This document shows positions 50,345 to 59,587 of a stretch of 64,000 bases of DNA, one piece after another. Made by a program: the position numbers and the translations under genes. The notes beneath the pieces are model-generated. The model was given only the letters and a program-made list of their open reading frames with translations. It was not told where the DNA came from and did no database searches. How positions within the stretch are numbered: the stretch's first letter is position 1; every line of letters starts with the position of its first letter. This DNA comes from Pratylenchus scribneri. Taxonomy: Eukaryota; Nematoda; Chromadorea; Rhabditida; Pratylenchidae. Where the stretch lies: the NCBI GenBank assembly GCA_030063045.1, contig JAQSEB010000150.1, forward strand, positions 372,001 to 436,000, written 5' to 3'.

Positions 50345-51197
50345 GTAAAATATTCAAAGAGAGAATTTGCCATTAATAAATTAAGATAATAAAGGTGAAT
50401 AGCAATATAAATTCATCAGAGATGGTCATGAAAAATGAAATAATTAAAATAAAATAAAATTCGTTAAAAAAAATTGTAAATTAATTACAAATTCTATCTT
50501 TTTAAAAAATCAAACTGTTGAAAAATAAAACATCAATTAAAGAGAATTAATATCCTACTTATTATTGTTATCAATTCAATATTTAAAAAATCACAAATAA
50601 TTTAATGATAATAATACAATTAAAATTTAATTTATGCTATAAATTTGTTAAAAATGTTTAATATATTGAAAAAAAATCTAAATAAATGGAAGTAAAATAT
50701 TAATAAACAGTCATTTTCTAAACTTTAATTTATGTTTTCAATTGATAGATCGATATCAATTTATAAATATATATAAATTGGTTAAATTCAGAGTATAATC
50801 TATTGATGTCGCATTTACTTATAAAATATCGGATTCTAAACCTTTAAATAATTAAAAAATATTTATAGAAATCGATATTAAATAATTTTTAATAAAAAAA
50901 TTGGAAATATATATTCATATATCACTCAATCAGCTAATTCATAATCATTTACAAATGGCTTGCGTCTAAGTGGATATTAAAAAGGAATTCTATTAAAATT
51001 TCAACAATTAAAATATGACTTTTTAATTAAATTTACAATTGAATAAAGATTGAAGAGAGGGATAATAACAAATGTAAATGATGTTTAATTAGCCGAAAAA
51101 TATAATTTTTATAAATTTATTATTATTTTAAATATAACAATTAAAAAGCTAAGAATTGATTATAATAAAAAAATTATATCAATATATTTTTAATGCT
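50345..51197. other. A-rich stretch
   Basis: A-rich on plus, unlike most of the T-rich window. A short plus frame (SLNQLIHNHLQMACV) lies at about 50925-50970; nothing else is supported. Confidence 0.4.
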
Positions 51198-51296
51198 TTA
51201 AATAATTCTCTTCTTTAAATTGGACTTTCGAAACCTTCTATCGTATTTGGACAATTTTTTATATGGGAGAGCGTCTGCCCATTTATGACCTTCCAT
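51198..51296 (-). CDS. small ORF or exon, very basic
   Basis: A minus ATG opens 32 codons: MEGHKWADALPYKKLSKYD then RRFRKSNLKKRII and TAA. Strongly charged residues argue for the minus strand over the longer hydrophobic plus frame (WTFETFYRIWTIFYMGERLP). Function unknown. Confidence 0.4.
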   Translation of the reverse strand: MEGHKWADALPYKKLSKYDRRFRKSNLKKRII

Positions 51297-51754
51297 TAAT
51301 AATTTTTTGCCAGGAAATTTTTGTCCTCAATCAATTCGTAAAATGAAATACAGTTCAAAAATAAACATTAATTATATTTTATACTACATTGTGAATTTCG
51401 ATTTTGCATCTTAAGATAATTACATTGATCATATTTATGTATTCAATTTTATTAATCTAATGAAAATTTTCATTTGGTAATTAATAAATGATATCTATAA
51501 AAAATTTTAAAAATGAAGCAGATACCGAATATGATATTTGTTGAAGAAACTTTAATATAGTTAAAAATAATTTTAGTAAAAAAGTTTAAAAGAAAGAGAA
51601 AAATTTTTAAATTAAAACATTTATAAAATGTAAAGTAACATAATAAAAAAAATCAATTAAATAAAAAACTAGCATATAATCCACTATCTTTTAAATACTC
51701 GCGTTTTTTTTTCTATTTAATAAAATTAATAAAACAAAAAAAAATTATTTATAG
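51297..51754. other. A-rich spacer
   Basis: No supported feature. Confidence 0.45.
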
Positions 51755-51994
51755 TGCACACGTTGTTTCATGGCAGTAGACGAGAAAAAAATATCCAATT
51801 ATAACAGACATAAGAAAAAATGCGCGGTAGGAAGAAATTTTTTTAATTGAATAAAAAATTTTTGAAAAATTTTTTAGGCTCATACCAATCTCCAAGTGAT
51901 TAGATAGAGAGAACAAAATTGGGGCCAAATCTCTGACCGGAAGGAAAAGAGGGCTAAAACGAACAGCCAGCCACCGCCAAATACGCCGGAAAAG
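51755..51994 (+). CDS. two exons: C2HC zinc-finger-like plus basic linker
   Basis: Exon 51755-51826 follows atttatag and ends at a GTAGGA donor, phase 0 at both ends. It reads CTRCFMAVDEKKISNYNRHK then KKCA, a C-x2-C-x14-H-x4-C pattern that fits a small zinc finger. Exon 51908-51994 follows gattagatag, is phase 0, reads REQNWGQISDRKEKRAKTNS then QPPPNTPEK, and ends at a GTAATC donor. The 81-nt intron has clear ends. A DNA- or RNA-binding role is likely from the finger and basic linker; host gene or mobile-element gene cannot be told apart. A long minus frame (51749-52090) over the same place is hydrophobic and looks like a shadow. Confidence 0.55.
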
Positions 51995-53074
51995 GTAATC
52001 TCTTTTATATAAAATATATATTTTTGTTAGAAATTTAATATTATTCCATATAATCTCTAATGGTGTGCAATTGTAAAACAAATTCTCCATTTTAGAATTT
52101 GAAAAATTTGAACATCAAAAAGAATGTGATTGGTTATGGAAATATTCGATTTCCTAAGCATTAATTTTATTTATTTTATGGTTTCTTATCTAATTTCCCT
52201 GGCTGTTAAAATAATAATCCAATTTATTTTTTTTCTGATTGTAGTATACATATAATTAATTAAAATTCATATTCAATTATTATTTTAAAAATTAGCAAAA
52301 TTTTTTTCTATTTATTAAAGTATACAATTAAATTTTTTTATTAATGTGAAAAATTTTCATTAATTTTATTAAAATAATTATATATCTTTAAATTTAAACA
52401 TTATTTTTCATATAATTAGAAAATTAATTACCCAATACTTCTCGGCATTTTCCTTCAAAGAAAATTGATTTTACAAATTACAAAAATTTTTTCTGATACC
52501 TAATTAAAATTTATTTTGTAAAATATTTTCATTATGATCAAATTTTTACTATTAATCAAAATTTGCAAATTAATTGATAACGAGATAATATTTTTTATCC
52601 TTATGTATATTTAGTAAAAATATCTCATTATTATATTTTACATGAATTTTTTTGATATAAAATTTACTGATAAAATTTTAATTTTTATTGAGTTTTTGGA
52701 TACTTCTTAAATAATAAATTTGATGTAGTTACCAGATAACATCCTGAGATTAATTATTAATATTTGATTATTTTTATTTTTACTAAATTTTATATAAAAT
52801 TAATTGTGTTAATATAATAAAATGCTTTTCATTTTAATTGGTCAAATAATTTTTAAAATCACTTTATACATATATGGCATGATTCAGCAGGATTTGTATT
52901 TCTTTTTCTTGAAAATCTATTATAATTTCAGATGTTTTGACGGTTAGTTTTATTTAAGTTTTAATTCAGATTTTACTTAAATCAAATTAAATAATTTTAA
53001 AAATTAATGTTATGGTGGAGAAAATGTAAAATGGAATTGATTGGAGAGTAGGGGACTTGTGTTTAAGTCTTACT
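51995..53074. other. AT-rich stretch, perhaps intron of the zinc-finger gene
   Basis: Starts at the GTAATC donor at 51995. A plus acceptor (tataatttcag, about 52931) is followed by a stop after two codons in one frame. No further exon was recognised. Confidence 0.35.
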
Positions 53075-53111
53075 CAATCACCATCTGATTTCCCAGATGG
53101 TTAATAGATTG
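53075..53111. other. DNA/RNA hairpin
   Basis: ACCATCTG (53080-53087) pairs perfectly with CAGATGGT (53094-53101) around a six-base loop; CAATC before and GATTG after extend it across a five-base bulge. It is a notable GC-richer palindrome in this AT-rich sequence and overlaps the end of the minus exon at 53101-53177. On the minus transcript it would form just at and after the stop. Confidence 0.6.
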
Positions 53112-53177
53112 CCTGGTCTATCGCTTCATCCTCTGACAAAACATAAGGCGATGTAGAAGTAATTTTTGAATTTTTAG
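53101..53177 (-). CDS. candidate terminal exon
   Basis: After a minus ttgcaag acceptor the frame reads KNSKITSTSPYVLSEDEAID then QAIY and TAA. Acidic, Ser/Thr-rich, like a disordered C terminus. The same frame past the TAA still looks protein-like (PSGKSDGD), so the stop could be a mutation. Confidence 0.45.
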
Positions 53178-53603
53178 CTTGCAATATATTTATAAAATTA
53201 TTATTCGTTTATTTTAGAATAAGATTTGACAGTTATTCTTCCATCATTCTTCCTTCACTATAATTTTATTTATAAGTTTTGTTGCTTTATTTCTCACCAT
53301 TATTATTTACAAATTCAAATACAAATATTTTTCTTAACAATGTTAAATAAAATATTTCTACATCTAATATATCAATGAATTATTTTATTCTATTTTTCAA
53401 TTAAAATTTCTTGGTTTTATTTTTTTGATTTTTAAATGTTTAAAAATTTATTACTAAATTATTAAGATAATCACGGAAAATTTTCAAATACAAATATCTA
53501 TTTTCTTTAGTTTAAATATTTAATATAACTGATTAAGAGAAATTAATATTGAGGTTGTTATGTTCAGTTAAATTTTATTTTAAAAAAGTATTACTTCACA
53601 TAG
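53178..53603. other. AT-rich stretch
   Basis: No supported feature. Confidence 0.45.
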
Positions 53604-53646
53604 GTTGATTCTCGCTCAATTGATGAAATTAAAATTTACTATTATG
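53604..53646 (+). CDS. candidate micro-exon
   Basis: A cacatag acceptor and a GTATAA donor bound 43 nt reading VDSRSIDEIKIYYY. Splice signals are good; length makes it uncertain. Confidence 0.35.
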
Positions 53647-54636
53647 GTATAATTGGGTTGTAATTTTTTATTTAATTGAAATCTCACTAATTTATACTAA
53701 AAATCAATATTTTAAAAATAAAATATTACAATTTTCAAATGTAAATATGTAAATTTTTTATATTTTTTTATATTTTTTATAATTAACCAGAGCATTCATT
53801 ATCTTTTTAAATTTTTGCATTTTTTTGGTTAATTTATTCAAGAAATCATTTTATGTATTTTTTTTAAATTTTTTCCTTTATTATTGAATTAATTATTTAT
53901 CCAGACTTCATTTTTGTTAGTCAAGAAATTAATTTAATATGTTAAATCTGTTCACTTGATTATAATACATTTTTATAAATTTATATTTGAAAACTATTTC
54001 TGAATTATATTTTAATTATATATTATATAGTTAATAATATTTTTTGCGCAATGAAGTGATTGGGTGAGCGATTGCTATTTTATATCATAAATAACACTCA
54101 TGGCTTTATATCTTTCCGCTATTCGCAAATTATCTAATATACCGATGAGTGCAGATATTCGTTTTTAGTTTATTTTTAAATTATTATTTTTCAAAATTAA
54201 TATATTATTTTTAATATTTATTCTTATAGCATTTTCAAATTATATTCATTTTATAAATATTCATTTTTTTTATAAATAAATGTATTTTAAATCAATTTTT
54301 GATAACTTGATTTAATAATTCAAATAATAAGAATAGTTCCATTTATTTTAAAAAATATTTTCGAGTTTTTTTTTATTATATTTCCCTCAATTTTTTTCAT
54401 GTTTTCCTAGAAAATTTTTCTAATCCATTTACATATTTCTAATTCTTTATTTAATGCAGAATCAAAAATATGAATAAATTTTTATCTAGTTTTATTTATT
54501 TTATATTAACACAATGTAGACTTCAGTCTCATTTAAATCTTAAAAAATTTTCAAATTATATATTTATATTTTAATTTTGTTAAACATCTCTTTTATGATT
54601 GCCAAGATTAGACCTGATTTTTAAAATTTGGACAAA
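53647..54636. other. AT-rich stretch with one ambiguous island
   Basis: At about 54072-54170 plus has an ATG frame (MALYLSAIRKLSNIPMSADI) and minus has RISALIGILDNLRIAERYKA, open to a stop. One may be coding. Confidence 0.35.
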
Positions 54637-54807
54637 ATGGCCGAGACCCGATCGAAACCTGAGAAATTGATAACGTTCAACACCCTTTTGGGTGGGTATT
54701 TTGGTGTTCGTTGGCGGCGATATCGATTTTTGGTCATTTTTTATATTTCTTTTTTTCCTTTATATTTATTTATTTTAAGAAAATTAAATAAAATATTTTT
54801 AAAATAA
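54637..54807 (+). CDS. candidate initial exon, 56 open codons
   Basis: ATG in a strong context (gacaaaATGGCC) opens MAETRSKPEKLITFNTLLGG then YFGVRWRRYRFLVIF; the tail is AT-rich and hydrophobic and probably intron read-through after a GT (candidates within 54697-54710). The minus strand is also open for about 50 codons (SPPTNTKIPTQKGVERYQFL). The strong start favours plus. Function unknown; the GC-rich block could also be a repeat edge. Confidence 0.4.
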   Translation: MAETRSKPEKLITFNTLLGGYFGVRWRRYRFLVIFYISFFPLYLFILRKLNKIFLK

Positions 54808-54963
54808 TCACTCCTTTTTTAACCCATAATTTCTTAATTGAAAATTTTATGAATTTATTATATTATATTTTAAAAATAGAAATAAATAAGTTATAAAATT
54901 ATTTTGATCATCGTTATATTTCAAATTTTAATAAAAATAAAAGCATTTCCCTTCTTATTTCAG

Positions 54964-55029
54964 CTCAAATATCTACGTTTGAAAGCCTTCGTTTGTTTCT
55001 ATAATACCATAGAATACAAATTTATTGGG
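54964..55029 (+). CDS. candidate internal exon
   Basis: Strong acceptor (cccttcttatttcag) and a GTGATA donor bound 22 codons: LKYLRLKAFVCFYNTIEYKF then IG. May follow the start at 54637, but a donor in matching phase was not settled. Confidence 0.4.
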
Positions 55030-56567
55030 GTGATAATAATTAAATAGAGATTAATCTTTTATTAGATGCTTGCCATTTTTAAAGCAACACATTCACTTTT
55101 CTCAATAGTAGAAATCGAATCACTTAGCAATGAAATTAATATTGTTTAATGTATTATTAATTTTTAATGATAAATTGATTTTAATATTTTATTGGAATTT
55201 TTTAATTATTTTATTTTTAATTTAAATTTTATTATATAAATTGCAAATATTTATTTTCCTTTTTATTTAATTTACTTTTTTTTTATTCAACAAATTTTGT
55301 TTAAAATAATATTTTAAATGATTTAACTTTTTTAATAAAATTTAGTTTCTTACAATTCATTTATAAAAAAATTATTTTTTATTCAAAAATTGAATTTTTT
55401 AATTAAAAAATTGATTTATTATTATTGTTAATTTGTAATTTTAATTTATTATTTTGATACATTAATATAATATATTTATCACTCCGCCGTGACTGTCCAA
55501 CCATTTTTGACCTTCTTCGCAAGAGATCAACAGAGTATTTCTTCGTTGTATATAATCTTCATTTATCATAATTTATTTTCGCTATTCTTTTCCATATTCC
55601 TAAGTAAAATTTGATTCAATTTTTTTTATTTTTCAAATGGGAATATATTAATTTATTTTTTATTTAGTTCAATATTTTTAAATTTTTATTTTAAATTTTT
55701 ATGCTCGCTTAATAGTTTCAAAATTATGTAAAAAAATAGGCATTATAAAATTTATTTAAAAAGATAGCAGAATACCTAGAAATTCTCATATATGGGAAAA
55801 ATATTTAGAATATATTTCATATTTATTCCCAAATTCTATTATATTCAATTTATATATTATAGACATTTTTGTAGAAAAAGTATATGCTAAATGTTATTGT
55901 ATAATGACATAATTCATTATTATTATTTTGTATAAATTTTATAGCTTTATTTAAAGTTTTTTTTTTAAATTTTATAAATAGTTTTTTTCATAATTCATTT
56001 TCAGTCTTCGAAATTTTTTCCCATATCCATTAATTTCAGAAACATTTGAAGATGATCCATGTTTTTAATTAAACATAAATCTAAAAATTTATAATATTTT
56101 TATTAATTTTTAAAAATTTTTCCTCGGTTTTTTATGATTTAAATTCTATATGAATTTAACAATTTTTTCACACTTTATAATTTTAAGTAATGTGATAAAG
56201 TTTAAAGGTGACTAAAAATGTCACAAAACATTTTTAAAATTTAATCCAATTTTTTTTGTTTTCTTCATTTACCATGGATTAATAATATTTTAAGAGTTTT
56301 AAGATTCATTAACTTTTATAAGAATGGGATTTCCAACTTCACTCATCATTTATATAATCTATTAAAATAATTTTTCCTTAATAATTCAATAATTTTTCTT
56401 AAATATTTTTTCTCTTTACGAATAATTAAATTTTTTAAAAGTTATTTTCATTTTAATATGAAATTGTATTTCTAAACTAATAGACGATTCATTTCCTCTG
56501 GATAAATTTTTATAAAGTCTAAAAAACTATATTTTAAAATAATTTTTTTATTAGTTATTTATAAATT
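55030..56567. other. AT-rich stretch with islands
   Basis: At 55479-55547 plus reads SLRRDCPTIFDLLRKRSTEY up to a GTATAT donor, while minus reads ISCEEGQKWLDSHGGVINIL; unresolved. Near 56004-56060 a strong plus acceptor (attcattttcag) precedes SSKFFPISINFRNI and a second acceptor precedes TFEDDPCF. Otherwise low-complexity. Confidence 0.35.
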
Positions 56568-56719
56568 TTAAATTAATATACTCTTTTTTTTAATTAGGTC
56601 GGATTCCTGTGGATTGGGCAATTTTTTCACTCTTTTTGCTGAAACAACTTGCCACATAATTTCATTTTCACATAAAGATCTTTTAAATTGTTCCTCTGCG
56701 CAAATTGCAAATGAATTCC
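56568..56719 (-). CDS. candidate exon, 49 open codons
   Basis: A minus frame after an AG at 56721-56720 reads NSFAICAEEQFKRSLCENEI, MWQVVSAKRVKKLPNPQESD, then a lysine-rich end and TAA. Rich in Glu, Lys, Gln with two Cys and helical, it is among the most protein-like pieces here. The plus strand has a 50-codon frame (SDSCGLGNFFTLFAETTC...) that is Phe-rich and probably its shadow. Family not recognised. Confidence 0.5.
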
Positions 56720-57018
56720 CTTTTTTTTACCTTGCTTTAAAGATAGCTTAAAATTTTCTATTTTAATAAATTGCTTTGTTGTGATTCAGTGTTTCTTTAT
56801 TTATCATATTTATCACATAAACAAATCGGGTCATCAATTTAATTTATTTCCCATTTAAAATATAATATATAATTTTTTTTTTATTTTTTTTTGAATTTTC
56901 TAATTAAATCTTTACATTTTATTTTTCGTTTATTTAAAAATATTTATTTTTCCTATATAATTCTCTAAAATTATAGCAACTAAAAATTTCGTTTTTTAAT
57001 GCAATTTTATTTTCGGAA
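56720..57018. other. AT-rich spacer
   Basis: Low-complexity between two minus exon candidates; likely intron if they share a gene. Confidence 0.35.
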
Positions 57019-57104
57019 TCAAACTGTTCCAAATTTATCGAGTACTACTCTTTTTGATTTCACTGGTTCAATTTTTGTTTCCATTTCATTGTTTTTTGCT
57101 TCGA
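57019..57104 (-). CDS. candidate exon, charged
   Basis: After a minus gaaaag acceptor the frame reads EAKNNEMETKIEPVKSKRVV then LDKFGTV and TGA, with a GTTTGA that could serve as donor just before the stop. The same frame upstream of the acceptor (WIGVNYTILWHWN, TGA) and another minus frame from an ATG (MDRCKLYNSLALELKSRSKK) also look protein-like, hinting at a frameshifted or differently spliced exon extending to about 57180. The plus strand carries a hydrophobic 70-codon shadow (57000-57212). Confidence 0.45.
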
Positions 57105-57665
57105 CTTTTCAATTCCAATGCCAAAGAATTGTATAGTTTACACCTATCCATTTATATTTCAAATGGTTCAGCAGCCGATTTAAATAATTCTATTTATCTA
57201 TATACAATTTAATTAATTTATTTTTTTTCTTTATTTTTTATTTAAATCTAATAATACATATTTTACAGAATAATTATACTATCCGGCAATATCTTGATAC
57301 ATGTCAATGTTCCATTTTAAAATTTTAAAAGTTGCTGTATATTTCAAAATCTTGTCAAATTATTTGATTTTTATTTATTTTGATAAAATATAGTTAGTAC
57401 TTTATAATTGAATTATTTTTCATATATTAATTTATTATTTAGTTATAATCCAATTTAATAAATTTAGCAAAAAATTCATTATATTTAAATTAATATATTT
57501 TATTTCCTTTTTTCATTTCTTTATAATTAAAATTTTTAATAATTTTTATTAAAATAAATTGATATCTTTGTATTCATTTTAATTTAAATTTTATTTTGAA
57601 CTCATTTCCAAATTCAAATTAATATATTGCGAAAAATTTTTAATGAAAATTATTTAAACAATTGT
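57105..57665. other. AT-rich stretch
   Basis: Apart from the possible upstream extension of the 57019-57104 exon, nothing is supported. Confidence 0.35.
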
Positions 57666-57840
57666 TTATTTATATGTTACGTCTTCAATTTTGCGCATCT
57701 GCTGAAAATGATTGAATGATAATTTTAATATTTTATAAATCCGCTCCTTGACCAAAGAGAGCGTTGGTCTGACACAAAATGTATTCTGCAAATTTGCCAA
57801 TTTTTTCATCCGACTTCCGTTTATGCGAATGTATAAATTT
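57666..57840 (-). CDS. candidate minus exon(s), two open frames
   Basis: Frame one (57840-57733) reads FIHSHKRKSDEKIGKFAEYI then LCQTNALFGQGADL and TAA. Frame two starts at a tttgcag acceptor (57787-57786) and reads NTFCVRPTLSLVKERIYKIL to QMRKIEDVTYK and TAA at 57666. A further acceptor (atcattttcag) lies before QMRKIEDVTYK. A spliced combination of both frames is possible. Minus coding is well supported; the exact model is not. Likely part of the same minus gene as 57019-57104 and 56568-56719. Confidence 0.5.
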
Positions 57841-58764
57841 TAAAATTAATATTTACATTATTTTTTTTGAAAAATATTATTTTATTAAAATATAAAAATA
57901 AATGATTTAGCTTATATTCATCGATCACTTGTTTATTTATTCGCTATTTTTTTCATTCAATTTTTAATGATTAATCATGATATCCTTATTTCTCTTCTGC
58001 TGCTCGGACGGATATTTAAAAATTTTTCATTGTACAATCATTATAGCCCAAAAAAATGATTGTTTCAAAAGCTTTGATCCAAATTTTCGTTTTGAAATTA
58101 AATGGATAGGATATTTAAATTTATAAATTATATATATTTTCATTTAGAGAGTTATTTTTATAATTTTTTATTTTATTATTTAAAATCATAATTATGATAA
58201 ATTCCATCAACTCCAAAGTATATATAATAATTTTCTTTAATTTTTTTATAATTTTTACAAATAATATTATAAATATTTTAATTATTAAATTGTTATTTAA
58301 TTATATCTTTTGTTGAATGACCTAATATTTTTCTTATATTTTATACAAATTAATTTAATATTTTTTTTAATAATATTAATTTTTAATAAATTTTTTGAGC
58401 ATAAATGTAATATTTAAAAATAAAAAACGAATAAAATTTTTATAAATTTTTTATTGTAATTTAAAATCTTTTAAGACAAATAAAAGGATGTTTTATTATA
58501 TTTTATAAGATTTATAAATTTTCATCCATATAAAAATTTTTATTTCCTATCTAAAAATTAAAGAATATTTAAAATGCATTCTTATAGTCAAATTATATTT
58601 TCTATAATTAAAAATATTATTAATAATTTAATTTAATATATATTTTACGAATTTAATAAAAATCTTCTAAATAATAACAAAATAAATGTGATAAAATTGA
58701 TGAATAAATGTGTATTAAATTTCTTTAATTTTTCTAATATGCATATCAATGCGATAATTTTCAG
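57841..58764. other. AT-rich stretch with a hairpin
   Basis: Besides the hairpin at 58034-58063 a short plus ATG frame (MIVSKALIQIFVLKLNG) follows it. Otherwise low-complexity. Confidence 0.35.
58034..58063. repeat. inverted repeat, 9-bp stem
   Basis: ACAATCATT and AATGATTGT flank a 12-base loop containing tatagccc. The word ttatagcccaaaa also occurs near 22821. Confidence 0.6.
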
Positions 58765-58868
58765 CAGCAAATTTCAAACTGAGTATGCGCGCCAATTCAC
58801 TGACTTCCTTTATTCCAGAAGGCTATCCTGATTCGGAGGATTTGGCAGAATGTTCAACATTGCCCTGA
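58765..58868 (+). CDS. candidate terminal exon
   Basis: A strong acceptor (gcgataattttcag) opens ANFKLSMRANSLTSFIPEGY then PDSEDLAECSTLP and TGA (33 codons). Balanced composition with an acidic end; another plus frame (KFQTEYARQFTDFLYSRRLS) is also open for part of the exon. Plus coding is likely; family unknown. Confidence 0.5.
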
Positions 58869-59383
58869 GCTTATGATAATGAACCACCAATAGTTGGTGA
58901 TTCTTTAATTTTATGATATTTTATTTTATTATTATTTTTAAAATATATTAATGTATTTTTTAAATTAAAATTTTTAATATCTTTTAATAATTTAATTTCT
59001 CGGAAGAGAAAATAAATTTTTTCTGGATTAATTTATATAAATTTAATTTTGATTCATATAACGAACTCCATATGTCGATATATTCTGAAAATTTTAAATT
59101 GTTTTAAATATAAAATTATATATTTCATTCAAATAATTTTTATTAAATTATTTCTTTAAATTTTATAAAATTTATTTCTAATAAAGTTTCTTAATTAATT
59201 TAAATAAACAATATTTTTGATATTTTTATTTTCTCAAAATAATCTTTTTTAAATAATAATATTTATTTATTATAATAGCATATTTTTTAATTAAAATTTG
59301 TTCGTTTAAATAAAAAAAATTATATTTAATTTTATGCATGTTATATTCTGTAGAAAACATTTATCAACATAGTTAATTTCAAT
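58869..59383. other. AT-rich stretch
   Basis: No supported feature. Confidence 0.45.
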
Positions 59384-59587
59384 TTGAAAAAAAAATTAAT
59401 TTATTTTATGCAAAATTTATTTTGTAATTTTTTCATTTATTTCGATTTTTATGACTATTTAAGGAAAAAAAATTTAGGGTCAACAATGGACATCCTTCTA
59501 GCAGCAGTAGGTGATATTCATCACTGCGATGATATTTTAACATTCCTTGTGGATATTGTCCGATGGATGATATTAAAGATAATTTAA
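59384..59587. CDS. candidate coding island, strand ambiguous
   Basis: Core 59478-59587. Plus has an ATG frame MDILLAAVGDIHHCDDILTF then LVDIVRWMILKII and TAA, and a shorter frame ending at a GTGATA donor. Minus has SSIGQYPQGMLKYHRSDEYH then LLLLEGCPLLTL, open past both edges. Each looks protein-like. The AT-rich 5' half of the plus frame is probably not coding. Confidence 0.4.

Noticed and set aside
51749..52090. 113-codon minus frame
   Set aside because: Lies opposite two well-bounded plus exons with zinc-finger spacing; its hydrophobic content fits a shadow.
56598..56751. 50-codon plus frame after a ttttaattag acceptor
   Set aside because: Phe-rich; the minus strand has an equally long, charged and more natural frame. 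Kept only as an alternative.
57000..57212. 70-codon plus frame resembling a membrane receptor piece
   Set aside because: Hydrophobicity is explained as antisense of charged minus exons; no receptor motif seen.
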